In this document: in pieces, positions 9,997 through 19,770 of the stretch | How positions within the stretch are numbered: position 1 is the stretch's first letter | Layout: each line of letters starts with the position of its first letter | Assembly (NCBI RefSeq): GCF_013376005.1 | Contig: NZ_JABMJK010000005.1 | Location: 124,001 to 188,000 of the forward strand | Direction: 5' to 3' | Length of the DNA stretch: 64,000 bases | From: Duganella sp. SG902 | GTDB taxonomy: Bacteria > Pseudomonadota > Gammaproteobacteria > Burkholderiales > Burkholderiaceae_D | Notes under the pieces: model-generated | Databases searched by the model: none | What the model was told of the DNA's origin: nothing | Seen by the model: the letters and a program-made list of their open reading frames with translations, nothing else | Translations under genes and position numbers: made by a program

Positions 9997-10905
9997 TCAC
10001 GATAATAATTTGATACCATCGAGCGAGGCCGCGCACTGCTCCCGTATCACGTTGACGAAATCGAGCACGTAGGCCCGCTGTTTCTGCGCCTCGGGGACCG
10101 ATACGTACAGGTCGCTCCACAGGCCCTGCTCGCCGATCGGCCGTGCGATCACGTAGTCGTAATCGACGTAATTCTTGATCGCCCAGTTGGGCAAGGCGGC
10201 GATCCCGCGCCGGCTGGCGACCAATTGCAGCACCGCCACCGTCAATTCCGCGGTGCGGCGCTGGAAGGCCACGCCGGCCGGTTTCAGCACTTCGCGGATC
10301 AGGTCGATGCGCTCTTCCGGCACCGGGTAGGTGATCAGGGTTTCGCCCTCGAAATCGGCCGCCCGCAGGCGGCGCTGGCCGGCCAGGCGGTGCTTTTGCG
10401 CCATCACGGTCAGGATTTCGAAGCGGAACAGCGGGAAGGTGGTGAATTCGGGGCCGTACGGCGAGCCGATGACGAGATCGGCCTCGCCGCTGCGCAGCAA
10501 ATCGGCCGGCTCGCTATGGAAGCCGGACACCAGGTCGATCTCCACCTCGGGCCAGCGCTTGCGGAACTCATCCATCACCGGCATCAGCCAGTCGAAGCAG
10601 GTGTGGCATTCCAGGGCCACCCGCAACTGCCCGCTATCTCCCTGCATCAGGCGCGCAACTTCGCGCTCGGCGGCCTCGATTTCGGGCAGCAGCAGGTCGG
10701 CCAGCTTGAGCAGGCGCGCGCCGGTGGCGGTGAAGCCGATCGGCACCGATTTGCGCTCAAACAGCGGCCCGCCGTAGCGATCCTCCAGCAATTTGATTTG
10801 ATGTGACAGCGCCGACTGCGTCAGGTTGAGCAATTGGGCGGCGCGCACCAGACTGCCGGCCGAGCGCAGCGCGCTCAGGGTGCGTAGGTGGCGTATCTCT
10901 AGCAT
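9997..10905 (-). CDS. metR: LysR-type regulator MetR
   Basis: This 302-residue LysR protein has an N-terminal winged helix (LRTLSALRSAGSLVRAAQLL with QSALSHQIKLLEDRYG). The effector domain contains the phrase ECHTCFDWLMPVMDEF, typical of MetR. MetR proteins activate metE and other methionine genes with homocysteine as co-effector. The gene is divergent from metE with about 90 bases between the starts, the classical metR-metE arrangement. Start at ATG 10905 (MLEIRHLRTL) fits the family. The gene looks intact although its likely target metE is interrupted. Confidence 0.93.
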   Translation of the reverse strand: MLEIRHLRTLSALRSAGSLVRAAQLLNLTQSALSHQIKLLEDRYGGPLFERKSVPIGFTATGARLLKLADLLLPEIEAAEREVARLMQGDSGQLRVALECHTCFDWLMPVMDEFRKRWPEVEIDLVSGFHSEPADLLRSGEADLVIGSPYGPEFTTFPLFRFEILTVMAQKHRLAGQRRLRAADFEGETLITYPVPEERIDLIREVLKPAGVAFQRRTAELTVAVLQLVASRRGIAALPNWAIKNYVDYDYVIARPIGEQGLWSDLYVSVPEAQKQRAYVLDFVNVIREQCAASLDGIKLLS

Positions 10906-10911
10906 GGTCTA

Positions 10912-10924
10912 TTAATTTTTTTCA
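10912..10924. promoter_or_regulatory. Candidate MetR box between metR and metE
   Basis: The 13-mer at 10912-10924 reads TTAA-TTTTT-TTCA and matches the MetR consensus TGAA-N5-TTCA with one mismatch. It lies in the metR-metE divergent interval close to the metR start, where autoregulation and metE activation would be expected. The match is short, so confidence is low. Confidence 0.35.
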
Positions 10925-10994
10925 TGTAAACCCGCAAAATCTTTCGTTTTGATTATAGACCGGTTTGCCGCACACTTTATATCACCAATATTAA

Positions 10995-13328
10995 ATGCGG
11001 ATGACAGGCATCATGACGAACACTAATAAAGCAATCCACACCCACGTTCCCGGCTTCCCGCGCATCGGCGCGGCGCGCGAGCTGAAATTCGCGCTGGAGC
11101 GCCACTGGCGCGGCGAGCAGGACGAGACGCAACTGGAATGCGTCGGCCGCGAGCTGCGCGCCCGCCACTGGGCCTTGCAGCGCGACGCCGGGCTGGACTT
11201 CGTGACCGTGGGCGACTTCGCCTTCTACGACCAGGTCGCCAACCATATCCAGCTGCTGGGCTGCGAGCCGGCGCGTTTCGGCTTCACGGCCGGACAGTCG
11301 CAACTGAGCCGCTATTTCACGATGGCGCGCGGCGGCGGCGCCGAGCCTGGCTGCGGCTGCGGCCACGCGCATGACGCCGCCGCGCTGGAAATGACCAAGT
11401 GGTTCGACACCAACTACCACTACCTGGTCCCGGAATTCACACCGGACACCAGCTTCAAGCTGTCCTGCGAGCGCCTGTTCGAGGAAGTGGCCGAAGCCCA
11501 GGCGCTCGGCCACGCCGTCAAGGCCGCCCTGATCGGCCCGCTGACCTTCCTGTGGCTGGGCAAGGCGCGCGGCGCGGCGGATTTCGACCGCCTTTCCCTG
11601 TTGGACCAGCTGCTGCCGGTCTACAGCCAGATACTGGACCGGCTGAAGGCCATGGGCGTGCCATGGGTGCAGGTCGACGAGCCCATCCTCGGCCTCGACC
11701 TGCCGGCCGCCTGGCGCGGCGCCTTCGAAAACAGCTACTGGCAGCTGAACCAGGTCGGCGTGCCGCTGCTGTTGGCGACCTACTTCTCGCCGCTGGAGGA
11801 AAACCTCAGCCTGGCGTGCCGCCTGCCGGTGGCCGGCCTGCACGTGGACGGCGTGCGCGCGCCGCACGAACTGACCAGCATCGCCGACTGGCTGCCGGTG
11901 CACAAGGTGCTGTCGGTCGGCATCGTCGACGGCCGCAACATCTGGCGCGCCGACCTCGACGCCGCGCTGGCCGCGCTCACGCCCATCATTGAAAAGCGCG
12001 CCGGCAAGCTGTGGCTGTCGACCTCCTGCTCGCTGCTGCACACGCCGTTCACGCTGGCGGCCGAGACCGCGCTGGACGGCGAGATCCGCAGCTGGCTGGC
12101 CTTCGCCACCGAAAAGCTGGAGGAACTGGACCTCCTCAAGCGCAGCCTGCACGGCGGCGACGTCAGCGAAGCCCTGGCCGTCTCGCGCGCCGCCATCGCC
12201 GGCCGCCGCGCCAGCCCGCGCGTGCGCCAGCCGGCCGTGCGCGAACGCCTGCAAGCGCTGCCGGCCGACGCCGACCAGCGCCGCTCGCCGTTCGCCCAGC
12301 GCCAGGCGCTGCAGCGCGCCCATTTGCGGCTGCCGGACTTCCCCACCACCACCATCGGCTCCTTCCCGCAAACGACGGCCATCCGCGGCGCCCGCGCCAG
12401 CTTCAAGCGCGGCGAGCTCAGCCTGACAGAATACGAGGCGCACATGCGCGCGGAAATCGCCCACGCCGTGCGGCGGCAGGAGGAGCTCGGCCTGGACGTG
12501 CTGGTGCACGGCGAGGCCGAACGCAACGACATGGTCGAATACTTCGGCGAACAACTGGACGGCTTCGCCTTCACACAGCTGGGCTGGGTGCAATCCTACG
12601 GCTCGCGCTGCGTCAAGCCGCCCATCATCTACGGCGACGTCCGCCGCCCGAAAGCCATGACGGTGGACTGGACCGTGCACGCGCAAAGCCTGACCGCCAA
12701 GCCGATGAAAGGCATGCTGACCGGCCCCATCACCATCCTGCAATGGTCGTTCGTGCGCGACGACCAGCCGCGCGCCGACACCGCGCTGCAAATCGCGCTG
12801 GCCATCCGCGACGAGGTGGCGGACCTGGAACAGGCCGGCATCGGCATCATCCAGATCGACGAGCCGGCCGTGCGCGAGGGCTTGCCGCTGCGCCGCGGCC
12901 GCTAGGACGGATACCTCGACTGGGCCACGCGCGCGTTCCGCGTCGCGGCCAGCGCGGTGGCGGACCAGACCCAGATCCACACCCATATGTGCTACGCCGA
13001 GTTCAACGACATCCTGCCGCAGATCGCCGCCATGGACGCCGACGTCATCACCATCGAGACCAGCCGCTCGGACATGGAACTGCTGAACGGCTTCGGCCAG
13101 TTCCGCTACCCCAACGAGATCGGCCCCGGCGTGTACGACATCCACTCGCCGCGCGTGCCGGCCCAGGCCGAGATGGTGCGCCTGCTGCAAAAGGCCAGCA
13201 CGGTGATCCCGCCGGCCAACCTGTGGGTCAATCCGGACTGCGGCCTGAAGACGCGCGGCTGGGCGGAAACCGAAACCGCCCTGCGCAACATGGTGGCCGC
13301 CGCTCGTCAGCTGCGGGCAAATTACTAG
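10995..13328 (+). pseudogene. metE: Cobalamin-independent methionine synthase metE, interrupted by in-frame TAG
   Basis: The first 636 codons give the N-terminal barrel and most of the C-terminal barrel of MetE ([39 protein letters not shown]). A TAG at 12903-12905 then stops the frame. The same frame continues without any shift to 13328 with the rest of MetE ([34 protein letters not shown]). That region holds every zinc and homocysteine ligand: His and Cys of HMC, Glu of the ETSRSD region and the late Cys. In E. coli the matching codon is Trp in an RRSDW context, so a TGG to TAG change is the simplest cause. The truncated product should be inactive. Start could be 10995, or ATG 11013 with AGG just before it. 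An odd CGCGHAH stretch sits near residue 116. Confidence 0.9.
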
Positions 13329-13337
13329 CGTGATCGG

Positions 13338-13377
13338 GTTCCGGCCCGCGCCGGAACGCCGTAACGCCGCATTTTTA
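13338..13377 (+). terminator. Hairpin after metE, possible terminator
   Basis: GTTCCGGC (13338-13345) pairs with GCCGGAAC (13350-13357) around a 4-base loop, and an ATTTTTA tract follows at 13371-13377. The 13-base gap before the T run weakens it as an intrinsic terminator. The hairpin also resembles GC-rich intergenic repeats common in this family. Confidence 0.45.
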
Positions 13378-13434
13378 CAGTAGAATGCTGGTGCCCGCGC
13401 ATGCGCGCGTGGATAACCACTGATACTGTCGCCC

Positions 13435-14208
13435 ATGTCCAAGAGCCTGTTTCAAAAGCCCATAGAAATCAAGATTTCCACCGTCGTCGCCGTCTCCGCC
13501 ATTCTGTCGACGGCCGACAGCATCGCTCTCGACGCCGCGCTGGCTGAAATGACCGGCGGCACCGCCGACTTCTTCGAGGACGACCTGACCGTGATCGACG
13601 TCGCCGCCCTGCCGTCCGGCTGCGGCCAGATCGACTGGGCCGGCCTGATCGCCCTGCTGAAGAAATACCGCCTGAACCCGGTCGCGGTGCGCAACGCGCC
13701 GCCCGAGCTGGCCGCCGAGATCGCCGCCCACGGCCTGACGCTGGAACCGGCCAACGCCAAGCGCGAAGAGGCCGAGCCGACGCCCGCGCCCAAGCCGGCC
13801 CCCGCGCCGGTGGCGGTGAGCGCCGCCCAGGCCCAGCCGCCGGCGCCGGCCAGCAACGGCACCGACGTCATGATCATCGACACCCCGGTGCGCGCCGGCC
13901 AGCGCATCTACGCGCGCGGCTGCGACCTGGTGGTCACCGCCGTGGTCAACAACGGCGCCGAGATCATCGCCGACGGCAGCATCCACGTGTACAACACGCT
14001 CAACGGCCGGGCCCTGGCCGGCGCCTCGGGCAACGCCCAGGCCCGCATCTTCGCCATGAGCATGGCGCCGGAACTGGTCTCGATCGCCGGCGTCTACCGC
14101 ACGTTCGAGGATGGTTTCCCAACGGAATATGCACGCGCGCCGGCGCAAATTCGCTTGGTCGGCGACCGAATCGATATACTATCTGTCAATACTGCCAACC
14201 GCGCTTAA
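13435..14208 (+). CDS. minC: Septum site-determining protein MinC
   Basis: The 257-residue product has the MinC N domain (residues 1-105) and the C-terminal beta-helix domain with [13 protein letters not shown] and the glycine-rich [18 protein letters not shown] motif. They are joined by a long Pro/Ala-rich linker (about 110-145). With MinD it blocks FtsZ ring assembly at the poles. It opens the minC-minD-minE operon: minD starts 26 bases later. Codon use matches its neighbours. Confidence 0.95.
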   Translation: MSKSLFQKPIEIKISTVVAVSAILSTADSIALDAALAEMTGGTADFFEDDLTVIDVAALPSGCGQIDWAGLIALLKKYRLNPVAVRNAPPELAAEIAAHGLTLEPANAKREEAEPTPAPKPAPAPVAVSAAQAQPPAPASNGTDVMIIDTPVRAGQRIYARGCDLVVTAVVNNGAEIIADGSIHVYNTLNGRALAGASGNAQARIFAMSMAPELVSIAGVYRTFEDGFPTEYARAPAQIRLVGDRIDILSVNTANRA

Positions 14209-14234
14209 GCACACCTCTCTGAAAAGGATTATTC

Positions 14235-15050
14235 GTGGCAAGAATTATTGTTGTAACGTCCGGCAAGGGCGGTGTAGGTAAAACCACTTCCAGCGCCAGC
14301 TTCTCGACCGGGCTGGCCATGCGCGGTCACAAGACCGCCGTCATCGACTTCGACGTCGGCCTGCGCAACCTGGACCTGATCATGGGCTGCGAGCGCCGCG
14401 TGGTGTACGACCTGATCAACGTCATCAACAAGGAAGCGACCCTGACCCAGGCGCTGATCAAGGACAAGCACTGCGACAACCTGTTCATCCTGCCGGCCTC
14501 GCAGACGCGCGACAAGGATGCGCTGTCGGAAGACGGCGTGGAAGAAGTGCTGCACGAGCTGATCAACATGGGCTTCGAGTTCATCATCTGCGACTCGCCG
14601 GCCGGCATCGAGCACGGCGCGCTGATGGCGCTGACCTTCGCCGATGAGGCCATCATCGTCACCAACCCGGAAGTGTCGTCGGTGCGCGACTCGGACCGCA
14701 TCCTCGGCATCATCCAGGCCAAGTCGCGCCGCGCCCAGACCGGCGGCGAGCCGGTCAAGGAGCACCTGCTGATCACCCGCTACTCGCCCAAGCGCGTGGA
14801 AGCGGACGAGATGCTGTCGTACCAGGACGTGCAGGAAATCCTGCGCATTCCCCTGATCGGCATCATTCCGGAATCGGAACAAGTGCTGCATGCTTCGAAC
14901 CAGGGCAACCCGGCCATTCACTTCAAGGGCACCGACGTGGCGGAGGCGTACGAGGACGTGGTCTCGCGCTTCCTCGGCCAGGAAATGCCGCTGCGCTTTA
15001 TCACCTATGAAAAGCCGGGCCTGCTGCAGCGTATCTTTGGGAGCAAGTAA
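14235..15050 (+). CDS. minD: Septum site-determining ATPase MinD
   Basis: This 271-residue ParA/MinD-family ATPase starts at GTG 14235 with AAAAGGA upstream. It has the deviant Walker A motif [10 protein letters not shown], switch residues in [10 protein letters not shown] and CDSPAGIE, and a C-terminal amphipathic membrane-targeting helix (LLQRIFGSK). ATP-bound MinD dimers attach to the membrane, recruit MinC and are released by MinE to give pole-to-pole oscillation. Length is typical. Confidence 0.96.
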   Translation: MARIIVVTSGKGGVGKTTSSASFSTGLAMRGHKTAVIDFDVGLRNLDLIMGCERRVVYDLINVINKEATLTQALIKDKHCDNLFILPASQTRDKDALSEDGVEEVLHELINMGFEFIICDSPAGIEHGALMALTFADEAIIVTNPEVSSVRDSDRILGIIQAKSRRAQTGGEPVKEHLLITRYSPKRVEADEMLSYQDVQEILRIPLIGIIPESEQVLHASNQGNPAIHFKGTDVAEAYEDVVSRFLGQEMPLRFITYEKPGLLQRIFGSK

Positions 15051-15052
15051 TC

Positions 15053-15304
15053 ATGGCACTGCTTTCTTTCCTGTTTCCGCCTAAACCGAAAACCGCCACC
15101 GCGGCCAAGGAGCGGCTGCAGATCATCATCGCGCGCGAGCGCAACGGCCGCGCCGGTCCGGACTTCCTGCCGGCCCTGCACAAGGAACTGATCGAGGTGA
15201 TCTCCAAGTACACCAAGGTCAACGCCGACGACATCAAGATCTCGCTGGACCGCCAGGGCAACCTGGAGGTGCTCGACGTCAACGTGGTGCTGCCGGACGC
15301 CTAA
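15053..15304 (+). CDS. minE: Cell division topological specificity factor MinE
   Basis: The 83-residue product begins with the membrane-targeting MALLSFLF segment. It continues with the anti-MinCD helix ([14 protein letters not shown]) and the C-terminal dimerisation domain ([20 protein letters not shown]). It stimulates MinD ATPase. It begins two bases after the minD stop and ends the operon; its TAA overlaps the stop of the convergent next gene. Confidence 0.96.
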   Translation: MALLSFLFPPKPKTATAAKERLQIIIARERNGRAGPDFLPALHKELIEVISKYTKVNADDIKISLDRQGNLEVLDVNVVLPDA

Positions 15305-15819
15305 GCCTGCGACGGCCGGTGCACGCCGGCCGCCAACAACTCCCGCGCCACCCTGGCGCAGGCATCCACGTGCTGGTAGCCGATCTGGCGGAAGGCCAAA
15401 AAGCCGATGCCGGCCGAGGCCAGCTGCCCGGCCAGCGGCACCAGCTTGCCGGCCTGGCGCGCCACCGCCTTGAAGCCGGTCTTGCGCAGCAGCTGCAGCA
15501 CCACCTCCCGCGTCACCAGCTTCCCGACCAGCATGCCGCCGACGCCGATCGCCGCCTCATAGGCGATCAGGCGGAACTTGGGCTGCAGGCGCTCGATCTG
15601 CTGCTCGGACAGGCCGAATTCCTGGTTGATGTCGTCGATCAACAGCGCGAACAGGCGCAGGTCCGACACCACGTCCAGCCCCGGGATCGGCACCGCCGCC
15701 ACCCCGGCCGACACTATGGCGCGCCGCCGCACCAGCTGGCGGCAACGTTCGCGCACGCTGGCAATGTCACGTTCCGAGCCCGGCACCAGGGTCCAATTTG
15801 TGTCTTTTTTGCTGCTCAT
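15301..15819 (-). CDS. DUF697-like membrane-associated protein
   Basis: The start is placed at ATG 15819 because GGGAG lies at proper distance; a longer frame adds a low-complexity tail. The 172-residue product carries a basic helix ([17 protein letters not shown]), then [30 protein letters not shown]. That pattern resembles DUF697 proteins, which are often found with GTPases and possess weakly hydrophobic membrane-associating helices ([31 protein letters not shown]). Function unknown. It is convergent with minE (stop codons overlap) and divergent from the response regulator. Confidence 0.6.
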   Translation of the reverse strand: MSSKKDTNWTLVPGSERDIASVRERCRQLVRRRAIVSAGVAAVPIPGLDVVSDLRLFALLIDDINQEFGLSEQQIERLQPKFRLIAYEAAIGVGGMLVGKLVTREVVLQLLRKTGFKAVARQAGKLVPLAGQLASAGIGFLAFRQIGYQHVDACARVARELLAAGVHRPSQA

Positions 15820-15902
15820 GCGCACTCCCGGCCCGCGTTGGGCATTCTTTCCATTTTTCAACTTCTACATTGAACTCAGCGTTTTTCCAGTGTACCGTGT
15901 AA

Positions 15903-16026
15903 TGAATGTGCTGAATGTGCGGGCCCGCACGGGGAAATGCAAGCATTGATAGAGAATCAATTATAGTATCCATAGAAAAAATAAATTAGCGGTTTTGTTA
16001 ATCCTTTTGTAAATCTCTGTTATATT
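15903..16026. promoter_or_regulatory. AT-rich divergent control region with repeats before the orphan response regulator
   Basis: This interval separates the DUF697-like gene from the regulator. It holds a direct repeat TGAATGTG (15903-15910, 15912-15919) running into a perfect 14-bp palindrome GTGCGGGCCCGCAC (15917-15930). Further on are two near-identical direct repeats, TTTTGTTAATC (15993-16003) and TTTTGTAAATC (16005-16015), 12 bases apart, just before TATATT (16021-16026). Tandem direct repeats about one helical turn apart are the usual site type of OmpR-family regulators. Confidence 0.4.
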
Positions 16027-16066
16027 CAAAGTAACTTCTCTTTAACATTTTCCAGCAGGCAGCAGT

Positions 16067-16756
16067 ATGCGAATTGCCGTACTCGATAACGACCGCAGCC
16101 AAGCCGATCTGATCTGCCAGGTGCTCACCTCGGCCGGCCACATCTGCCACAGCTTCCAGACCGCCAAGGACGTGCTGGCGCAGTTGCGCAAGGACAGTTA
16201 CGACATGCTGATTCTCGACTGGCAAGTGGTCGATCTGGGCGGCGCCGAGGTGCTGCGCCGCGCCAAGGAAAAGCTGCCGGACAACGCGCCGGTGCTGTTC
16301 CTGACCACAAGCTCCGGCGAGGACGATATCGTGGCCGGCCTGGCCGCCGGCGCCGACGATTACATGATCAAGCCGCTGCGCCGCAGCGAGATGGTGGCCC
16401 GGGTGCAAGCACTGTTGCGCCGCGCCTATCCCGCGCAAAACGGCGCCGAATCGCTGCAATTCGGCCAATATGTGTTCGAAACCCGCCCCGGCCGCCTGCT
16501 GATGGATGGCATAGTGTTGGATGTAACCCACAAAGAGTTCTACCTGGCACTGTTATTTTTCCGCAACATCGGCCGCCCGCTGTCGCGCGCCTACATTCAC
16601 GAGGCGGTCTGGATCCGCGAGACGGCCGTGCCGTCGCGCACCATGGACACCCACGTTTCCCGCGTCCGCAACAAGTTGCAACTGAAGCCGGAGAACGGCT
16701 TCCGCCTGGTGCCGGTCTACAGCTACGGTTACCGCCTGGAAAAGCTCGGCGCCTGA
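16067..16756 (+). CDS. OmpR/PhoB-family response regulator, no adjacent kinase
   Basis: The 229-residue protein has a receiver domain (acidic pair in LDND, phospho-acceptor Asp in LILDWQ, Lys in DDYMIKPLRR) and a C-terminal winged-helix DNA-binding domain (LSRAYIHEAVW, TMDTHVSRVRNKL, YGYRLEKL). It is therefore a transcription factor controlled by phosphorylation. No histidine kinase gene lies next to it, so it is an orphan here. Tandem repeats in its own upstream region suggest autoregulation. Target genes cannot be named. Confidence 0.88.
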   Translation: MRIAVLDNDRSQADLICQVLTSAGHICHSFQTAKDVLAQLRKDSYDMLILDWQVVDLGGAEVLRRAKEKLPDNAPVLFLTTSSGEDDIVAGLAAGADDYMIKPLRRSEMVARVQALLRRAYPAQNGAESLQFGQYVFETRPGRLLMDGIVLDVTHKEFYLALLFFRNIGRPLSRAYIHEAVWIRETAVPSRTMDTHVSRVRNKLQLKPENGFRLVPVYSYGYRLEKLGA

Positions 16757-16776
16757 GTCCCTTGCCGTGGTCACGG

Positions 16777-16782
16777 TATAAT
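16777..16782 (+). promoter_or_regulatory. -10 element of the hemA promoter
   Basis: A consensus TATAAT lies 28 bases before the hemA ATG, giving a predicted start near 16789 and a short leader. No good -35 hexamer is visible at normal spacing, so the promoter may need an activator or rely on extended contacts. Confidence 0.5.
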
Positions 16783-16810
16783 GACCGCATAATTATTGCC
16801 TGGACCCGAA

Positions 16811-18085
16811 ATGCAGCTGCTTGCCGTCGGCCTCAACCACACCACCGCACCGGTCTCGCTCCGCGAGCAGCTGGCGTTCGCCCCTGAGCAGCTGGGCCAG
16901 GCGGTGATGGCGGCGCGCTCGTGGTTCGAGCGCATCGACCATCGCGGTTCCGACGAGGCGGCCATCCTCTCGACCTGCAACCGCACCGAGCTGTACGCCG
17001 CCAGCACCGTGCCCGATCCGCTCGACGCCGGCGCCCATTTCCTGGCCGATTTCCACCGGCTCAACTACGCCGAGCTGCGCCCGCACCTGTACATGCTGCC
17101 GCAGCACGACGCCGTGCGCCACACCTTCCGCGTCGCCTCCGGGCTCGATTCGATGGTGTTGGGCGAAACCCAGATCCTCGGCCAGATCAAGGACGCCATC
17201 CGCACCGCCGACGAGGCGGGCGGCCTGGGCACCTATCTGCACCAGCTGTTCCAGCGCTCGTTCGCGGTGGCCAAGGAGGTGCGCAGCACCACCGAGATCG
17301 GCGCCCACAGCGTCTCGATGGCGGCCGCCGCCGTGCGCCTGTCGCAGCGCATCTTCGACAAGATCTCCGAGCAGAACGTGCTGTTCATCGGCGCCGGCGA
17401 GATGATCGAACTGTGCGCCACCCACTTCGCGGCGCAGAATCCGAAAACCATCACCATCGCCAACCGCACGCTGGAACGCGGCGAGGCGCTGGCGCACCGC
17501 TTCGGCGGCCGCGCCATCCGCCTGGCCGACCTGCAGGACAAGCTGCACCAGTACGACATCGTGATTTCCTGCACCGCCTCCTCGCTGCCGCTGATCGGCC
17601 TGGGGATGGTGGAGCGCGCCATCAAGGCGCGCCGCCACAAGCCGATGTTCATGGTCGACCTGGCCGTGCCGCGCGACATCGAGCCGGAGGTGGCGCGCCT
17701 CAACGACGCCTTCCTGTACACGGTCGACGACCTCGGCAAGGTGGTCCAGACCGGCATGGAAAACCGCCAGGCCGCCGTCGCCCAGGCCGAGGCCATCATT
17801 GAAACCCGCGTGCAGTCATTCATGCACTGGATCGACGACCGCGCCGTGGTGCCGGTGATCCAGCACCTGCAGGAAAACGGCGAGGCGCTGCGCCAGATGG
17901 AACTGGAGCGCGCGCGCAAGATGCTGGCCCGGGGCGAGGACGTCGACGCCGTGCTGGAAGCCCTGTCCAAGGGCCTCACCGCGAAGTTCATGCACGGTCC
18001 GCAGCAGGCGCTGCACCGCGCGCAGGGCGAGGAACGCGCCCAACTGGCCGAGCTGCTGCCCCAGATGTTCCGCGGCCGCCGTTAG
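16811..18085 (+). CDS. hemA: Glutamyl-tRNA reductase
   Basis: The start is ATG 16811 ([15 protein letters not shown]); an in-frame TTG 15 bases earlier is not supported by conservation. The 424-residue enzyme has the catalytic Cys in [10 protein letters not shown] (about residue 50), the substrate-binding [19 protein letters not shown] segment and an NADPH-binding GAGEMIE motif. It makes glutamate-1-semialdehyde, the first committed step of tetrapyrrole synthesis by the C5 route. The order hemA-prfA-(dsbB)-prmC links haem and translation-termination genes, a conserved neighbourhood in betaproteobacteria. Confidence 0.96.
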   Translation: MQLLAVGLNHTTAPVSLREQLAFAPEQLGQAVMAARSWFERIDHRGSDEAAILSTCNRTELYAASTVPDPLDAGAHFLADFHRLNYAELRPHLYMLPQHDAVRHTFRVASGLDSMVLGETQILGQIKDAIRTADEAGGLGTYLHQLFQRSFAVAKEVRSTTEIGAHSVSMAAAAVRLSQRIFDKISEQNVLFIGAGEMIELCATHFAAQNPKTITIANRTLERGEALAHRFGGRAIRLADLQDKLHQYDIVISCTASSLPLIGLGMVERAIKARRHKPMFMVDLAVPRDIEPEVARLNDAFLYTVDDLGKVVQTGMENRQAAVAQAEAIIETRVQSFMHWIDDRAVVPVIQHLQENGEALRQMELERARKMLARGEDVDAVLEALSKGLTAKFMHGPQQALHRAQGEERAQLAELLPQMFRGRR

Positions 18086-18156
18086 CGGCCACCTCCCCGC
18101 TCCATCCGCATCCGCCCGCCACCGGCGCGGCATCCCTCACTTATTAAGAACACGCT

Positions 18157-19233
18157 ATGAAACCATCCATGCTGGCCAAGCTCGATCAACTGGCGAACCG
18201 CCTGGTCGAACTCGATGAATTGCTGATGTCCGAAGGCGCCACCGATAACATGGACGCCTACCGCAAGATGAACCGCGAGCACGCCGAGATCGGCCCGCTG
18301 GTGGCGGTCTACAAGTCCTACCAGGAGGCGCTGGGCGACATCGAGGCGGCGCAGGAAATGCTGGGCGATCCCGACATGAAGGAATTCGCGCAGGAGGAAA
18401 TCGAGGCGGCCAAGGCCCGCACCGCCGAACTGGACCTGGAACTGCAGAAAATGCTGCTGCCGAAGGACGCCAACGACGAGCGCAACATCTTCCTCGAAAT
18501 CCGCGCCGGCACCGGCGGCGACGAATCGGCGCTGTTCGCCGGCGACCTGCTGCGCATGTACACCCGCTACGCCGAACGCAACCGCTGGCAGGTGGAGATG
18601 GTGTCGGAGTCGCCGTCCGACCTGGGCGGCTACCGCGAGGTGATCGTGCGCCTGGTCGGCAACGGCGTGTACTCCAAGCTGAAATTCGAATCGGGCGGCC
18701 ACCGCGTGCAGCGCGTGCCGGCCACCGAAACCCAGGGCCGCATCCACACCTCGGCCTGCACGGTGGCGGTGATGCCGGAGGCGGACGAGGTGGAGGACGT
18801 CAACATCAACCCGTCCGAGCTGCGCATCGACACCTTCCGCGCCTCGGGCGCCGGCGGCCAGCACATCAACAAGACCGATTCCGCCGTGCGCATCACCCAC
18901 CTGCCGACCGGCATCGTGGTCGAGTGCCAGGACGACCGCTCGCAGCACAAGAACAAGGCCCAGGCCATGAAGGTGCTGGCCACCCGCATCAAGGACGTGC
19001 AGCTGCGCGAGCAGCAGGCCAAGGAGGCGGCCACCCGCAAGAGCCTGATCGGCTCGGGCGACCGCAGCGAACGGATCCGCACCTACAACTACCCGCAGGG
19101 CCGCATGACCGACCACCGCATCAACCTGACCTTGTACAAGCTGGACTTCATCATGGACGGCGACCTCAATGAACTGGTCAACGCGCTGACCACCGAGCAC
19201 CAGGCCGAGCTGCTGGCGGCGCTCGGTGATTAA
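18157..19233 (+). CDS. prfA: Peptide chain release factor 1
   Basis: The 358-residue product has the class I release-factor signature. The GGQ peptidyl-hydrolysis motif lies in [18 protein letters not shown], and the stop-codon anticodon element PAT lies in [10 protein letters not shown] (PxT marks RF1, which reads UAA and UAG). The GGQ glutamine is the substrate of the methyltransferase PrmC encoded downstream. Length is typical. Since RF1 reads UAG, it would act at the metE amber codon in this same window. Confidence 0.97.
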   Translation: MKPSMLAKLDQLANRLVELDELLMSEGATDNMDAYRKMNREHAEIGPLVAVYKSYQEALGDIEAAQEMLGDPDMKEFAQEEIEAAKARTAELDLELQKMLLPKDANDERNIFLEIRAGTGGDESALFAGDLLRMYTRYAERNRWQVEMVSESPSDLGGYREVIVRLVGNGVYSKLKFESGGHRVQRVPATETQGRIHTSACTVAVMPEADEVEDVNINPSELRIDTFRASGAGGQHINKTDSAVRITHLPTGIVVECQDDRSQHKNKAQAMKVLATRIKDVQLREQQAKEAATRKSLIGSGDRSERIRTYNYPQGRMTDHRINLTLYKLDFIMDGDLNELVNALTTEHQAELLAALGD

Positions 19234-19299
19234 GAGGGGCCTAAGGCTGAAATAGCAACTTTGTGCGAGAATGCCCCGATTCTTCCAAGGACCCCGCTC

Positions 19300-19770
19300 A
19301 TGATACATACCCGCTCCCTGCTGATGTCCATCGCCATCGCCGCCTTCGGCCTGATCGGCGTCGCCCTGTATTTGCAGCACGGGCTGGACATGCTGCCTTG
19401 CCCGCTGTGCGTGATCCAGCGCTACCTGTTCCTCGCCATCGGCGTGCTCGCGCTGATCGGCGCCTACAGCGGCAAGCCGAAGGCGCTGGCCGGCGTCGGC
19501 CTGCTGGCGGCGCTGGGCGGCCTGTTCACCGCCGGCAAACACCTGTGGGTGCTGGCGCATCCCGGCCTGTCCTGCGGCATCGATCCGATGGAGACCTTCC
19601 TCAACAAGATCCCGACCGCGACCTACCTGCCCTTCCTGTTCAAGGCCGACGGCCTGTGCGAGGACGCGCTGGCGCCGTGGTTCGGCCTGGCGATTCCGCA
19701 ATGGTCGTTCCTGTGGTTCGGCCTGTTCACGCTGGCGCTGGGCTGGCTGCTGATCCGCCGCGTCAAATGA
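19300..19770 (+). CDS. dsbB: Disulfide bond formation protein B
   Basis: The start is ATG 19300, with AAGGA upstream. The 156-residue membrane protein has four hydrophobic segments, the first periplasmic cysteine pair in MLPCPLCVIQR and the second pair (LSCGID and GLCEDAL), all needed to oxidise DsbA and pass electrons to quinone. It sits between prfA and prmC, with its stop overlapping the prmC start (ATGA). The usual prfA-prmC pair is thus split by a periplasmic redox gene. Confidence 0.92.
   Translation: MIHTRSLLMSIAIAAFGLIGVALYLQHGLDMLPCPLCVIQRYLFLAIGVLALIGAYSGKPKALAGVGLLAALGGLFTAGKHLWVLAHPGLSCGIDPMETFLNKIPTATYLPFLFKADGLCEDALAPWFGLAIPQWSFLWFGLFTLALGWLLIRRVK

Noticed and set aside
12987..13328. 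Independent small gene downstream of the metE amber codon
   Set aside because: The sequence is plainly the MetE C terminus in the same frame. There is no ribosome-binding site before the internal Met, and the fragment alone cannot fold into the barrel.
10977..13442. Long open frame on the minus strand across metE (over 800 codons)
   Set aside because: It is antisense to metE in a region with very high third-position GC, which keeps the opposite strand open. The predicted protein is rich in Arg, Gln, Ala, Gly and His and resembles no family. It also gives no explanation for the amber codon.
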